From: Blattabacterium cuenoti
Lineage (GTDB): Bacteria; Bacteroidota; Bacteroidia; Flavobacteriales; Blattabacteriaceae
Assembly (NCBI RefSeq): GCF_014252075.1
Contig: NZ_CP059209.1
Coordinates: forward strand, 482,818-546,817
Direction: 5' to 3'
Length of the DNA stretch: 64,000 nucleotides
Below the pieces are notes generated by a model. That model saw nothing but the letters and a program-made list of their open reading frames with translations. It searched no databases and was not told the DNA's origin. Shown in pieces: positions 19,960-29,550 of this stretch. The first letter of the stretch is position 1. Each line of letters starts with the position of its first letter. The translations under genes and the position numbers were made by a program.

Positions 19960-20609
19960 CAAATAATGGGGGGGACCCCTTTATTCTCCAAAAACTCATT
20001 GGTTTTCAAAAAATGTTTAGAACCCAAAAATCCAAGATGAGCAGAAAAAGGAGACGGATGTGAAGTTTTTAAAATATAATGATTATGAAAAGAATTAATT
20101 AAAAATATTTTCTTTTGAGCATATTTCCCCCATAGAAGAAAAACAATATTTTTTTTCTCATTAGAAACAGTTTTTATAATTTGATCTGTGAAAAATTCCC
20201 ATCCCATATTTTTATGAGAACCAGGATAACCTTTTCTAACTGTTAATATAGAATTAAGCAATAAAACTCCTTGTTTTGCCCAATGAATTAAAGAACCACT
20301 AGAAGGAAATGAACAGTCAAAACAACTCTTGATTTCTATAAAAATGTTTCTTAATGAAGGAGGGAAAGGAATTCCATTTGGAACAGAAAAACAAAGCCCA
20401 TCAGCTTGATTTTCTTTGTAATAAGGATCTTGTCCTAAAATTACTACTTTTAATTCTTGAAAATGACAGTATTTTAAAGAAGAAAATATGTTGTCTTTTT
20501 TTGGGAAACAAATAAATTTATTGTATTCTATATGAATGGATTTCATTAATCTTCTAAAATAAGGTTTTCCCCATTCTTTTTTTAGAAAAAACCTCCAATC
20601 ATAATTCAT
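19953..20609 (-). CDS. ung: Uracil-DNA glycosylase
   Basis: Removes uracil from DNA, starting base-excision repair. The 218-residue protein has the water-activating loop GQDPYY with Asp61, the LLLNSILTVR uracil-recognition block, and the HPSPFSAH minor-groove loop near residue 184. Length and start (ATG 20607-20609) are normal. Its last codons include a run of seven C, very rare in this AT-rich DNA, encoding the Val-Pro-Pro before IIWR. The gene is retained even though genome reduction often removes it. Confidence 0.97.
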   Translation of the reverse strand: MNYDWRFFLKKEWGKPYFRRLMKSIHIEYNKFICFPKKDNIFSSLKYCHFQELKVVILGQDPYYKENQADGLCFSVPNGIPFPPSLRNIFIEIKSCFDCSFPSSGSLIHWAKQGVLLLNSILTVRKGYPGSHKNMGWEFFTDQIIKTVSNEKKNIVFLLWGKYAQKKIFLINSFHNHYILKTSHPSPFSAHLGFLGSKHFLKTNEFLENKGVPPIIWR

Positions 20610-20663
20610 AGTTTTTTTATATTTTTATTTAATCGTTATCTATTTATGTTATGCATAAATATT

Positions 20664-20996
20664 TTAATTGATTCCATGCAAAAAATTCTTTTTTTCAATA
20701 AGTTTTTCTTTAGTTTCCATCTTATTTTTATCTGGGACGCAGCAATGTACTGGGCAAATCACAATACATTGTGGTTGATCATAAAAACCAACACATTCTG
20801 TACATTTTTCTGAAACAATAAAGTATATATCCTTTTCTTTCGGTTCTTGATCCATAGATAGAAAAGTTTCCTTTTTTTTTAAGGAAGTTCCATCTGACAT
20901 TCTCCATTTTTTTCCCCCTTCATAAATTGCATTATTAGGACATTCAGATTCACAAGCCCCACAATTAATGCATTCTTCTGTAATTTTTATGGACAT
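20664..20996 (-). CDS. 4Fe-4S ferredoxin
   Basis: Small electron carrier with two cluster sites. The 110 residues start with CINCGACESECP (Cys 9, 12, 15, 19), then a Bacteroidota-type insert of about 45 residues, then CTECVGFYDQPQCIVICP. This is the 2[4Fe-4S] form common in the phylum. The start is ATG at 20994-20996. It is divergent from the LuxC-type acyl-CoA reductase, with only 32 bases between the start codons. Its redox partner is unknown. Confidence 0.93.
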   Translation of the reverse strand: MSIKITEECINCGACESECPNNAIYEGGKKWRMSDGTSLKKKETFLSMDQEPKEKDIYFIVSEKCTECVGFYDQPQCIVICPVHCCVPDKNKMETKEKLIEKKNFLHGIN

Positions 20997-21028
20997 TGGA
21001 TTATACTTTAAAATTAAATTAAAAAATA

Positions 21029-22078
21029 ATGATTAAAACTTTTGATGAATTAGGTTCTTTCTTAAGAAAATTTAAGAAATTTTATGCACATAAAAAATAT
21101 ATTGCTCTACGTTCTAAAAAGTTATTTTCTGACTTACAAAAAATTATTCAAAAAATAACTATTGTAAATAGTTGGTTTAGAGAAGAAGATTTATTAATAG
21201 CCATAGATCAATGGGGAAAAATTCTTAAAAAAGAAAAATTAGAATTTTTGATAAAAAAATACTCTTTGAATAATAATAAAAAAAAAGAATCAAAAAAAGT
21301 TCTTGTCATTATGCCTGGAAACATTCCAATAGTAGGATTTCATGACTTTATATGTGTTCTTTTATCAGGACATAATATCATAATTAAATTATCTAAAGAA
21401 GACAATTTACTACTTCCTTTTTTATGCAAAATAATAACACATAAAAAACCTATTTTAAAACATAAAATAAAATTTACCAATAATATTTTTCATGAAAAAT
21501 TCGATTATGTAATAGCCAGTGGAAACAACAATACCGCTCGTTATTTTGAGTATTATTTTAGAAAACATCCTCTACTACTTAGAAAAAGAAAAACATCCAT
21601 TGCTGTATTAAAAGGAAATGAAAAAGAAAAAGAATTAATTGCTTTAAACAAAGATATCCTTACTTATTCTGGAAGAGGATGTAGAAATGTAGGAAAAATA
21701 TTTGTTCCTTATAATTATGATATTCAATTGATTTTAGAAAAATCATTTGTATCTGAATATGTCACAAACAATTACAAATATATAGACAATTATAAATATT
21801 GTCTTTCTATTTATACCATGAACAAAATATCTATTCAAAAAAATCACTTTCTTATTTTCAAAGAAGAAAATGATTTTCATAGTCCAATATCTGTAGTTTA
21901 TTATGAATTTTATGATGATTTAAATCAATTGAGAGAAATTATTATAAAAAATGATCAATATATACAATGTATAGTATCTAAAAATTTTTTAAAAAAAGAA
22001 GTTTATTTTGGAAAAACACAATATCCAGAATTAGAAGATTATGCAGACGGAATTGATACAATTCAATTTTTGAATTGA
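21029..22078 (+). CDS. LuxC-type acyl-CoA reductase
   Basis: Member of the acyl-CoA reductase family, aldehyde-dehydrogenase-like enzymes that reduce an acyl thioester to an aldehyde. The 349 residues include VLVIMPGNIPIVGFHD (about 91-106), an ASGNNNTARYFEYYF segment (about 163-177) and YSGRGCRNVGK with Cys218, the expected acyl-accepting cysteine. The start is ATG at 21029. The product is much diverged and Lys-rich, as its neighbours are. No luciferase or fatty-acid reductase genes lie nearby, so light production is not implied. Fatty-aldehyde or lipid-head metabolism is possible but unproven. Confidence 0.82.
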   Translation: MIKTFDELGSFLRKFKKFYAHKKYIALRSKKLFSDLQKIIQKITIVNSWFREEDLLIAIDQWGKILKKEKLEFLIKKYSLNNNKKKESKKVLVIMPGNIPIVGFHDFICVLLSGHNIIIKLSKEDNLLLPFLCKIITHKKPILKHKIKFTNNIFHEKFDYVIASGNNNTARYFEYYFRKHPLLLRKRKTSIAVLKGNEKEKELIALNKDILTYSGRGCRNVGKIFVPYNYDIQLILEKSFVSEYVTNNYKYIDNYKYCLSIYTMNKISIQKNHFLIFKEENDFHSPISVVYYEFYDDLNQLREIIIKNDQYIQCIVSKNFLKKEVYFGKTQYPELEDYADGIDTIQFLN

Positions 22079-22091
22079 TCTTTTTAATTCT

Positions 22092-23120
22092 TTAATAAGA
22101 AATTTTGATAAAAAGTTGATCCTTTCCAATATCCATTTTTTTTAATATTTTTCCACCTATTCTAGGTGCTCTGATTCCATTTTTCAATGTAACATCACAT
22201 ATGAAAATTCTACATTCATCCCAAATATTTTCTTTTATAAAACTTTCCAAGGTTTTTTTTCCTCCTTCCACTATTAAGGATAATATATTTTTTTTATACA
22301 AAAAATCTAATATATGATTGATTATTCTTTTGTCAAAAGAGATTTGAACATATTCTGTATTTTTTTTATTCTCTTTTTTTTTTTCTGTAAAAACAATAGT
22401 TTTTTGTGAATCGTCTAAAATAAAATAAGAAGTAGATATATTTAGTTCTTTATCAAGAAAAATTCTAATAGGATTGGATCCAAACCATTCTCTAACATTT
22501 AATTTTGGATTATCATTTAATACAGTATTTTTCCCTACTAAAATACTATCTTCTTCAGATCTCCATTTATGATTCAATTGTCTAGCATATATTCCACTAA
22601 TCCAATCATTTTTTTTATTTTTAGAATCTATAAAACCGTCATGGCTTTGAGCCCATTTTAAGATAATATAAGGACGATTTTTTTCATGAAAAGTAAAAAA
22701 TCGTTTATTTAAAATACGACATTGATCTTTTAAAATGTCTTCTATGACTTCTATTCCAAATTCTTTAAGCTTCTGGATTCCAGTTCCTCTAACTTTATTA
22801 CATGGGTCTTGTATTCCAATCACTACTCTTGGTATATTATTTTTAATTATTAAATCAACACAAGGAGGTGTTTCCCCAAAATGAACACACGGTTCTAATG
22901 TAACATAAAGAGTTGAATCCAAAAATAAGTATTTATTTTTTATTCTATTGATTGCATTAACTTCTGCATGATTCATTCCCTTTTTATAATGCCACCCCTC
23001 TGAGATGATGAATCCATTTCTTTCTATAACACAACCAACCATAGGATTAGGAGAGGTCACACCTAATCCATTTTTAGCTAATTGAATAGCTCTTTTCATA
23101 AAAATTTCTTTATCATTCAT
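22092..23120 (-). CDS. ribD: Riboflavin biosynthesis deaminase/reductase RibD
   Basis: Bifunctional enzyme for the second and third steps of riboflavin synthesis. The N-terminal deaminase domain (about 1-145) has the zinc motif HAEVNAI (His51, Glu53) and PCVHFGETPPC (Cys78, Cys87). The C-terminal reductase domain (about 150-342) contains RPYIILKWAQSHDGFI, WRSEEDSILVGKNT and VEGG. Start ATG 23118-23120 overlaps the aroE stop by four bases (ATGA), so the two are coupled, aroE first. An A11 tract (T11 at 22374-22384) lies in frame in the reductase domain. RibA, B, E and C/F are not in the window. Confidence 0.95.
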   Translation of the reverse strand: MNDKEIFMKRAIQLAKNGLGVTSPNPMVGCVIERNGFIISEGWHYKKGMNHAEVNAINRIKNKYLFLDSTLYVTLEPCVHFGETPPCVDLIIKNNIPRVVIGIQDPCNKVRGTGIQKLKEFGIEVIEDILKDQCRILNKRFFTFHEKNRPYIILKWAQSHDGFIDSKNKKNDWISGIYARQLNHKWRSEEDSILVGKNTVLNDNPKLNVREWFGSNPIRIFLDKELNISTSYFILDDSQKTIVFTEKKKENKKNTEYVQISFDKRIINHILDFLYKKNILSLIVEGGKKTLESFIKENIWDECRIFICDVTLKNGIRAPRIGGKILKKMDIGKDQLFIKISY

Positions 23121-23893
23121 TCATCAATTAGTGAATTCCATATTTTCCAAGATTCTTCCGCTTGAAGATACAACATTTCCAATCCATTTTTAATTAAAGC
23201 TCCTTTTTTTTCGGCTTTTTTTAAGAATAAAGTTTTATTTGGATTATAAACTAAATCATAAAAATAATGTTCTGAAGAAATATATTGATAAGGTAAAGAA
23301 GGACATGAATTGATATTAGGAAATGTTCCTAAAGGTGTGCAATTGATAATTATTTTATATTTTTTTAACAAATCTTCATTTATGTCTTCATAAACGATGA
23401 AGCCCTTTTTTCTGGTTCTAGAAACATATTGATATGAAATTCGTAATTTGTTTAAAACAAAAGAAATAGTTTTGGATACTCCTCCAGTTCCTAAAATTAA
23501 TGCTTTTAAGTTATTTTTATGAGATAACCTATTGAGATCCTTTTTAAAGGATGACTCAAAACCTAAAAAATCTGTGTTATATCCAATTCTATGTCCATTT
23601 TTATCAATTTTTACAACATTCACAGAATGTATAGATTCTGCTTCTGCAACTATTTTGTTTAAAAAAGGAATAATGCTTGTTTTATAAGGAATAGTCACGT
23701 TACATCCTTTCAGACAAGGATTCTGAAATATTCGTGAAACATTCTCTATTTTTGGAATATCAAAAATTTTGTAATCTGCATGAAAAATGGATTCTTTTTC
23801 AAATTTTTCTAAAAAAAACTTTCTCGAAAAAGAATAATTGATCCCTCTTCCAATTAATCCAAAAATAAATTTACAATTTCTTATTTTTTTCAT
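23117..23893 (-). CDS. aroE: Shikimate dehydrogenase
   Basis: Reduces 3-dehydroshikimate to shikimate in the chorismate pathway for aromatic amino acids, a supply role typical of nutritional symbionts. The protein has about 258 residues from ATG 23891-23893; an upstream in-frame TTG at 23905 would add four residues of no evident use. Substrate motifs are present: GRGINYSFSRKFF near 13-25, CNVTIPYK with the catalytic Lys, NTDFLG with Asp, and the NADP loop LGTGGVSKT. The C-terminal GLEMLYLQAEESWKIW is typical. It overlaps ribD by four bases. Confidence 0.95.
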   Translation of the reverse strand: MKKIRNCKFIFGLIGRGINYSFSRKFFLEKFEKESIFHADYKIFDIPKIENVSRIFQNPCLKGCNVTIPYKTSIIPFLNKIVAEAESIHSVNVVKIDKNGHRIGYNTDFLGFESSFKKDLNRLSHKNNLKALILGTGGVSKTISFVLNKLRISYQYVSRTRKKGFIVYEDINEDLLKKYKIIINCTPLGTFPNINSCPSLPYQYISSEHYFYDLVYNPNKTLFLKKAEKKGALIKNGLEMLYLQAEESWKIWNSLIDE

Positions 23894-23926
23894 ATAGAAA
23901 ATCAATATTTTATAAGAAGAAAAAAC

Positions 23927-24124
23927 TTATTCTTCTTTTTTGAGTTTCATACGTTCTCTATATATTGCTCTCAATATTTCATTTCTTCTTCCTTCAGAAG
24001 GTTTTATATATTGTTGTTTCTCTCTAAACTCTTTTAATATGCGAGTTTTATCAAATTTTTTTTTACACTTCTTTAAAGCTTTATCAATAGACTCTCCTTC
24101 TCTAACTGTAGTAATTAAAACCAT
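23927..24124 (-). CDS. rpsU: 30S ribosomal protein S21
   Basis: The 65-residue, highly basic protein (VREGESIDKALKKCKKKF, RREILRAIYRERMKL-type body) is S21, which binds near the 3' end of 16S rRNA at the anti-Shine-Dalgarno region. The start is ATG at 24122-24124. The leader is A/T only, with no AGGAGG-like site. It follows tRNA-Val by 39 bases on the same strand and precedes aroE by 33 bases, so it may be cotranscribed with both. Confidence 0.95.
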   Translation of the reverse strand: MVLITTVREGESIDKALKKCKKKFDKTRILKEFREKQQYIKPSEGRRNEILRAIYRERMKLKKEE

Positions 24125-24163
24125 AAAAAATAAATAACTAATTAATTGAAATAATAATTTTTG

Positions 24164-24238
24164 TGGACATTATCGGATTCGAACCGACGACCTCTACTCT
24201 GTCAAAGTAGCGCTCTAAACCAACTGAGCTAAATGTCC
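24164..24238 (-). tRNA. tRNA-Val (GAC anticodon)
   Basis: On the minus strand the acceptor GGACATT (24238-24232) pairs with AATGTCC (24171-24165), discriminator A at 24164. The D-arm is GCTC/GAGC. The anticodon stem CTACT/AGTAG holds loop TTGACAG, anticodon GAC. The T-arm is TCGG/CCGA around TTCGAAT. CCA is not encoded. The gene is 75 bases long and divergent from recG. Confidence 0.96.
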
Positions 24239-24300
24239 TTTTAAATCAACAAAATTAAGTATTTTTTAAAAATAGAACGGATCATAATCTATTTTAAAAT

Positions 24301-26367
24301 ATGTCCTGCAATATTTTTCAAAAATCTATAGAACATTTAAAAGGATTAAATTTAAAAAAGGCTCATTTATTTAATAATGAATTAAAACTTCACACATACG
24401 AAGATTTATTATTTTTTTATCCAAAAGGATATATACATCTACCTTCATTAAAAAACATATCAGAATTATCAAAAAATAATAATAATAATTATGTACAAAT
24501 ATTAGGAAAAATAACAAATATAGAAGAAATAAATTATAAAAATAAAAAAGGGAAAATATGGAGAGCCCGTTTAGAAGATCAAACAGGGGGAATCGAATTA
24601 GTATGGTTTAAAAAAATCAATTTATTAAAAAATGTAAAAAAAAACATTACAATAATAGTTTCCGGTAAAATAAAATGTTTTCAAGAAAAAATTCAGATCA
24701 TTCATCCTAATATCCAATATTCAGAAAAAAATTATTCCATATATCCAGTCTATTCTATTCCCAGTAATTTGAAAAAAAAAGGAATTAGTAATTCTTTCAT
24801 GATCAATTTATTAAAAAATCTGATAGAAGAATCAAAAAATGACATAGATGAATTTTTTTTCCAAGAGTTTCTTGAAAAAAAATTAATGTCAAGAAAAAAG
24901 GCTTTGATTCAAATTCACTTTCCTGAATCTTTAGATAGCTTATTCAAAGCACAATATTCCTTAAAATTTGAAGAATTATTTTTGTTGAAATTATTCTTTT
25001 TATCGAAAAGAAAAACAGCATACAGTCGTCCTTTTTCAAAATTAGGAAAAAATTTTCATAATTTTTACAAACATTTTTTGCCTTTTTCTCTAACAGAAGA
25101 ACAAAAAAAAGTACTTAAGGAAATATGGAATGATTTGAAAAAACCTATTCAAATGAATAGATTGTTACAAGGAGAGGTAGGATGTGGAAAAACTATAATA
25201 GCTATATTATCAATGCTAATTGCTTTAGACAACGGATTTCAATCTTGTTTAATGGCTCCTACTGAAGTCTTAGCTATACAACATTATTTTTCTATAAAAA
25301 AAATGTTTTCAAAAATTGGAATTAAAATAGCTTTGTTAACAAGTTCTACTTCTGATTCTATACGAAAATGTCTTTATCATGAGATTTTCACAGGAAAAAT
25401 TTCCATTTTAATAGGGACTCATGCTTTGATTCAAGAAAAAGTTCAATTTAAAAATTTGGGATTAGCAATTATAGATGAAGAACAACGTTTCGGAGTGGAA
25501 CAAAGAGCTAAAATTTGGAAAAAAGAAGATAATCTTCCTCATATTCTGATTATGACTGCTACACCTATTCCTAGAACCCTAGCAAAAATTATTTATCATG
25601 ATTTAAACATTTCAATAATCAAAGAATTACCTTTAGGAAGAAAACCTGTTAAAACCATCCATTTTTTGAGAAAAGACAGAGATAAAGCTTTTGAAATAGT
25701 AAAAGATCAAATTTCAAAAGGGAGACAAGTATATATTATATATCCCACTATAAATACTTCTTTAAAAAATAAGAATATGAATTTAATGAAAGGATATCAA
25801 GAAATTAAAGAAAAATTTAAAAAATTAGGAAACAGAATTGGAATTCTGCATGGAGAAATGAATTTTCAAGAGAAAAATATACAAATGAGCCGATTTTTAC
25901 GTGGAGAAACTAAAATTATGATAGCTACTACAGTTATAGAAGTCGGAGTAGATGCCCCCAATGCGTCAGTTATTTTAATAGAAAATGCAAATTTTTTTGG
26001 ACTATCTCAATTACATCAATTAAGAGGAAGAGTAGGAAGAGGAATCCATAAAAGTTATTGTCTTCTTATTACTGATCAAGAAATAAGTATAGAAGGTTTT
26101 TTTAGAATCAAAAAAATGTGTGAAACAAATGAAGGTTTAGAAATAGCAAAAGAAGATCTGAAATTGCGTGGAGGAGGAGATTTAATAGGAACTCAACAAA
26201 GCGGAAAAAATTATTTTCGTATTGTAAATCTTATAAAAGATTATAAATTGATAAAAGATGTTTTTCCAATTGCTAAAAATTTTTTTCACAAAAATCCTGA
26301 TTTCTTAAAAAAGACAAAAAATATTTTTTATAAATATTATAAAATGAATGGAAAAGACAAAAAATAA
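24301..26367 (+). CDS. recG: ATP-dependent DNA helicase RecG
   Basis: Branch-migration helicase that remodels stalled forks and Holliday junctions. The 688 residues show the N-terminal wedge/OB domain (VQILGKITNIEEI, about 62-75), Walker A in LLQGEVGCGKTI (about 285-297), the DEEQ box in AIIDEEQRFGVEQR (about 391-404), TATPIPRT, and the C-terminal LRGRVGRG and LRGGGDLIGTQQSG blocks. Full length. The start is ATG at 24301. It is followed 12 bases later by the UvrD-family helicase. Confidence 0.96.
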   Translation: MSCNIFQKSIEHLKGLNLKKAHLFNNELKLHTYEDLLFFYPKGYIHLPSLKNISELSKNNNNNYVQILGKITNIEEINYKNKKGKIWRARLEDQTGGIELVWFKKINLLKNVKKNITIIVSGKIKCFQEKIQIIHPNIQYSEKNYSIYPVYSIPSNLKKKGISNSFMINLLKNLIEESKNDIDEFFFQEFLEKKLMSRKKALIQIHFPESLDSLFKAQYSLKFEELFLLKLFFLSKRKTAYSRPFSKLGKNFHNFYKHFLPFSLTEEQKKVLKEIWNDLKKPIQMNRLLQGEVGCGKTIIAILSMLIALDNGFQSCLMAPTEVLAIQHYFSIKKMFSKIGIKIALLTSSTSDSIRKCLYHEIFTGKISILIGTHALIQEKVQFKNLGLAIIDEEQRFGVEQRAKIWKKEDNLPHILIMTATPIPRTLAKIIYHDLNISIIKELPLGRKPVKTIHFLRKDRDKAFEIVKDQISKGRQVYIIYPTINTSLKNKNMNLMKGYQEIKEKFKKLGNRIGILHGEMNFQEKNIQMSRFLRGETKIMIATTVIEVGVDAPNASVILIENANFFGLSQLHQLRGRVGRGIHKSYCLLITDQEISIEGFFRIKKMCETNEGLEIAKEDLKLRGGGDLIGTQQSGKNYFRIVNLIKDYKLIKDVFPIAKNFFHKNPDFLKKTKNIFYKYYKMNGKDKK

Positions 26368-26379
26368 TAAGTTTTTTTT

Positions 26380-28503
26380 ATGTGTCTAAATAGTTTTCAA
26401 CGGAAAATTATAGAAACCATAAGTGGCCCTATTCTCGTTATTGCTGGGGCTGGGTCTGGAAAAACTCGTGTAATTACATATCGTATTGTTCATATGATTC
26501 AAAATATAGGAATTAGTCCTTCTAATATATTGGCTTTAACTTTTACTAAAAAAGCTGCTAAAGAAATGAAGGATAGAATTTCTAATCTGATAGATCCAAA
26601 AAATATGGATCAAATCACATTGGGAACTTTTCATTCCATATTTTCTATTCTTTTGAGAAAAGAATCTCATTGGTTAGGATACAAACCAAATTACACTATT
26701 TATGATCAGAGAGATTCAGAAAATGTGATAAAAAAAATATTAGAGGATATTAATTTTGACATCTCTTTGACTCCTAAAGAAATAAGAAGAATAATATCTG
26801 AATACAAAAACAACTTATACATCAAGAAAAAAAATAATAGAGAATCAGAATGTTTAGCAAAAATATACAAATGTTACACAGAACGTTGTTTACAAGCAGA
26901 AGCATTAGATTTTGACGACATTTTGTTACACACTAATCGTTTGTTCTCTCATTTTCCAAATGTCCTAAAAAAATACCAAGATAAATTTAAATACATATTA
27001 ATTGATGAATATCAAGACACTAATTTTTCTCAAAATACAATCATAAAAAGTTTAGCTTCTCAACATCAAAACCTTTTTGTAGTAGGAGATGATGCTCAAA
27101 GTATTTATGCTTTTCGTGGTGCAAATATTTTGAATATTTTAAATTTTCATCTTGATTATAAAAATGCTAAGATTTTTCGTTTAGAGCAAAATTATCGTTC
27201 TACCCATCACATAGTTCAAGCTTCTAATAATATTATTTCTTTTAACAAAAATCAAATTTTAAAAAAAATATGGACAAACAATGAAAAAGGAGAAAAAGTA
27301 AAAATATATTGTGCTTTTTCCGAAAAAGAAGAAGCACAATATATTGCTTCTTCTATTCTTTCAATCAAAGAAAAAACAAAATATCATTATAAAAACTTCG
27401 TTGTTCTTTATAGAGCAAATGTTCAATCAAATATTATAGAATATGCACTGAAAGAAAAAAATATACCTTATAAGATTTATGGTTCCATTTCATTTGAAAA
27501 ACGAAAAGAAATCAGAGATTTATTGGCTTATTTGAGGATTATTACTAATTCAAATGATGAAGAATCTTTATTACGAATTCTTAAAAAGGTAAATAAAAAA
27601 ACTATAAAAACTATATTAGATTTATCTAAAAAGATAAAAATAACAGTTTACAAAATAATAAAGAATATAGAGAACTATCAATATTTATTGGATATAAACA
27701 AAAAAACAAAAGATAAACTTAAAAATCTAATTCTTATAATAGAAAAATTACATCTAAAGATAAATAAAAAAGATGCATATACAATAGCAAAAGAGATTGT
27801 GGATTTCTTATTAGTAGAAGATCCGAAAAATTACAAGAGTCAAGATTTCCAATATATACTTAACAATATATTTTTTTACGTAAAGGAACAGAAAAAATTA
27901 AAAAATAATGGAAATATCAGCATATATGGATTTTTACAATATTTTTATTTGGAAATTGATGAAGACATAAATCATGATGAAAATGAAGGAAATAAGGTTT
28001 CATTAATGACGGTTCATTTATCTAAAGGATTAGAATTTTCTATTGTTTTTATTGCAGGATTAGAAGAAAATCTATTTCCTTCAAAATCCAGTTTTTTAGA
28101 CAAAAAAAAAATAGAAGAAGAACGTCGTTTATTCTATGTAGCTTTAACTAGAGCTCAAAAAAAAGCTGTTCTTACTTATGCAAAATCTAGATTTTTATGG
28201 GGAGAAAGAAAAAAGAATATTCCTAGTCGTTTTATTAATGAACTGGATAAAAATTTTCTTGATATAGAAAATCAGAATTCTATATCTTCAGAAAAAGAAG
28301 AAAAAAATACTCTATTGAATCAAAAATGTTCTGAAGAAAAAGATTTCAAAATAGGAGTAAAAGTTTTTCACAAAAATTTTGGAATTGGTCTAATTTTAGA
28401 TTTACAAAATGGAAAAAAAATAGCTCTAATTAAATTTAAAAAAACAGGAGAAAAAAGAATACTACTCAAATTAGCATTAGATAAATTGATTGTTTATTCA
28501 TAA
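26380..28503 (+). CDS. uvrD: UvrD/PcrA-family DNA helicase
   Basis: Superfamily 1 3'-5' helicase for repair and fork maintenance. The 707 residues contain Walker A GAGSGKTR near 23-30, the Q-motif NSFQRKII at the N-terminus, DEYQDTN near 209-215, DDAQSIYAFRGA, the TVHLSKGLEF motif near 547, and ALTRAQ near 588. The C-terminal 40 residues (IGVKVFHKNFGIGLIL) form the Tudor-like domain typical of PcrA/UvrD. An in-frame A10 lies at 28102-28111. The choice between pcrA and uvrD as symbol is conventional. Confidence 0.93.
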   Translation: MCLNSFQRKIIETISGPILVIAGAGSGKTRVITYRIVHMIQNIGISPSNILALTFTKKAAKEMKDRISNLIDPKNMDQITLGTFHSIFSILLRKESHWLGYKPNYTIYDQRDSENVIKKILEDINFDISLTPKEIRRIISEYKNNLYIKKKNNRESECLAKIYKCYTERCLQAEALDFDDILLHTNRLFSHFPNVLKKYQDKFKYILIDEYQDTNFSQNTIIKSLASQHQNLFVVGDDAQSIYAFRGANILNILNFHLDYKNAKIFRLEQNYRSTHHIVQASNNIISFNKNQILKKIWTNNEKGEKVKIYCAFSEKEEAQYIASSILSIKEKTKYHYKNFVVLYRANVQSNIIEYALKEKNIPYKIYGSISFEKRKEIRDLLAYLRIITNSNDEESLLRILKKVNKKTIKTILDLSKKIKITVYKIIKNIENYQYLLDINKKTKDKLKNLILIIEKLHLKINKKDAYTIAKEIVDFLLVEDPKNYKSQDFQYILNNIFFYVKEQKKLKNNGNISIYGFLQYFYLEIDEDINHDENEGNKVSLMTVHLSKGLEFSIVFIAGLEENLFPSKSSFLDKKKIEEERRLFYVALTRAQKKAVLTYAKSRFLWGERKKNIPSRFINELDKNFLDIENQNSISSEKEEKNTLLNQKCSEEKDFKIGVKVFHKNFGIGLILDLQNGKKIALIKFKKTGEKRILLKLALDKLIVYS

Positions 28504-28520
28504 AATGATATTGATAGATT

Positions 28521-29531
28521 ATGGATGATTCAAAAAAAATTAAGCTGAATCTTAATTTGCAGAAAATAATTTGTTTTGTAGCTATTGTTTTCTTTTTGAT
28601 AAAATTAATTAGTTGGTATATGACTTCTTCACTTTCCATATTTAGTGACGCAATGGAAAGCTTGATCAATATAATTAGTGGATTTATTGGATTATGTAGT
28701 CTTTATATATCTTCTTTACCTAAAGATCAAAATCATCCATATGGTCATGGAAAAATAGAATTTATATCAACTGCAATAGAAGGTGTATTAATTTTTATTG
28801 TAGGGATAACAATTTTTATAAACACTTTTATACGTGTTAAACATAATATGCATGGAGTTTTTTTATCTAGATTAAATTATGGAGTGATTTTAATGTCTTT
28901 TACAGCTATTATTAACTATTTTTTAGGATTTTTGGCATGTAAAATAGGACATAAAAATGGAGCTTTAACATTGGTAGCCAGCGGAAAACATCTTCAAATC
29001 GATACTTACTCTACTTTTGGGATTGTTATAGGACTAATTTTATTAAATATCACTAAATGGATATGGATAGACCCTATTATTTCTATTATTTTTTCATCCG
29101 TAATTTTGTATACGGGATTAAAATTATTAAGAAATGCTACAGCTGGAATTATGGATGAATCCGATAAAAAACTTTTAAAAAAGTTGTCTTCCTATCTCAA
29201 TGAAAAAAGGGATGTTAATTGGATAGATCTTCATCATTTAAAAGTTATTAAATACGGTAGTGCTTTGCATGTTGATTGTCATCTAACTGTTCCATGGTTT
29301 TTTAATATAAAAGAGGCGAATCAAGAAGTGAATAAATTGACTCAATTAACTAAAAATGAATTCGGATCTAAAGTAGAATTGTCTGTTCATGTAGAAGCTT
29401 GTTCCAATAATCATTGCATATTTTGTTTTAATCATTCTTGTCAAGTAAGACAAGCTTTTTTCCAAAAAAAAATTCTTTGGACTTTAGATAAAACATCATA
29501 TTATAATAATGACAACACTAAATCTTATTAG
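28521..29531 (+). CDS. Cation diffusion facilitator family transporter
   Basis: Proton-coupled exporter of divalent metals such as zinc or manganese. The 336 residues have about six membrane segments (near 14-34, 44-64, 86-106, 120-138, 163-183, 186-204). The metal site is recognisable: SIFSDAMES in segment 2 (Asp pair) and SGKHLQIDTYS in segment 5 (His and Asp), with the HPYGHGKIEF loop between. The cytoplasmic domain follows (about 215-300). A Cys-rich tail (CSNNHCIFCFNHSC) resembles flavobacterial members. It overlaps the longest reading of the next ORF. Confidence 0.92.
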   Translation: MDDSKKIKLNLNLQKIICFVAIVFFLIKLISWYMTSSLSIFSDAMESLINIISGFIGLCSLYISSLPKDQNHPYGHGKIEFISTAIEGVLIFIVGITIFINTFIRVKHNMHGVFLSRLNYGVILMSFTAIINYFLGFLACKIGHKNGALTLVASGKHLQIDTYSTFGIVIGLILLNITKWIWIDPIISIIFSSVILYTGLKLLRNATAGIMDESDKKLLKKLSSYLNEKRDVNWIDLHHLKVIKYGSALHVDCHLTVPWFFNIKEANQEVNKLTQLTKNEFGSKVELSVHVEACSNNHCIFCFNHSCQVRQAFFQKKILWTLDKTSYYNNDNTKSY

Positions 29532-29550
29532 ATCTTTAAATATAAATAAT

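Noticed and set aside
19966-19980. G7 run near the end of ung as a possible phase-variable tract
   Set aside because: It encodes ordinary C-terminal residues and only the last few codons would change.
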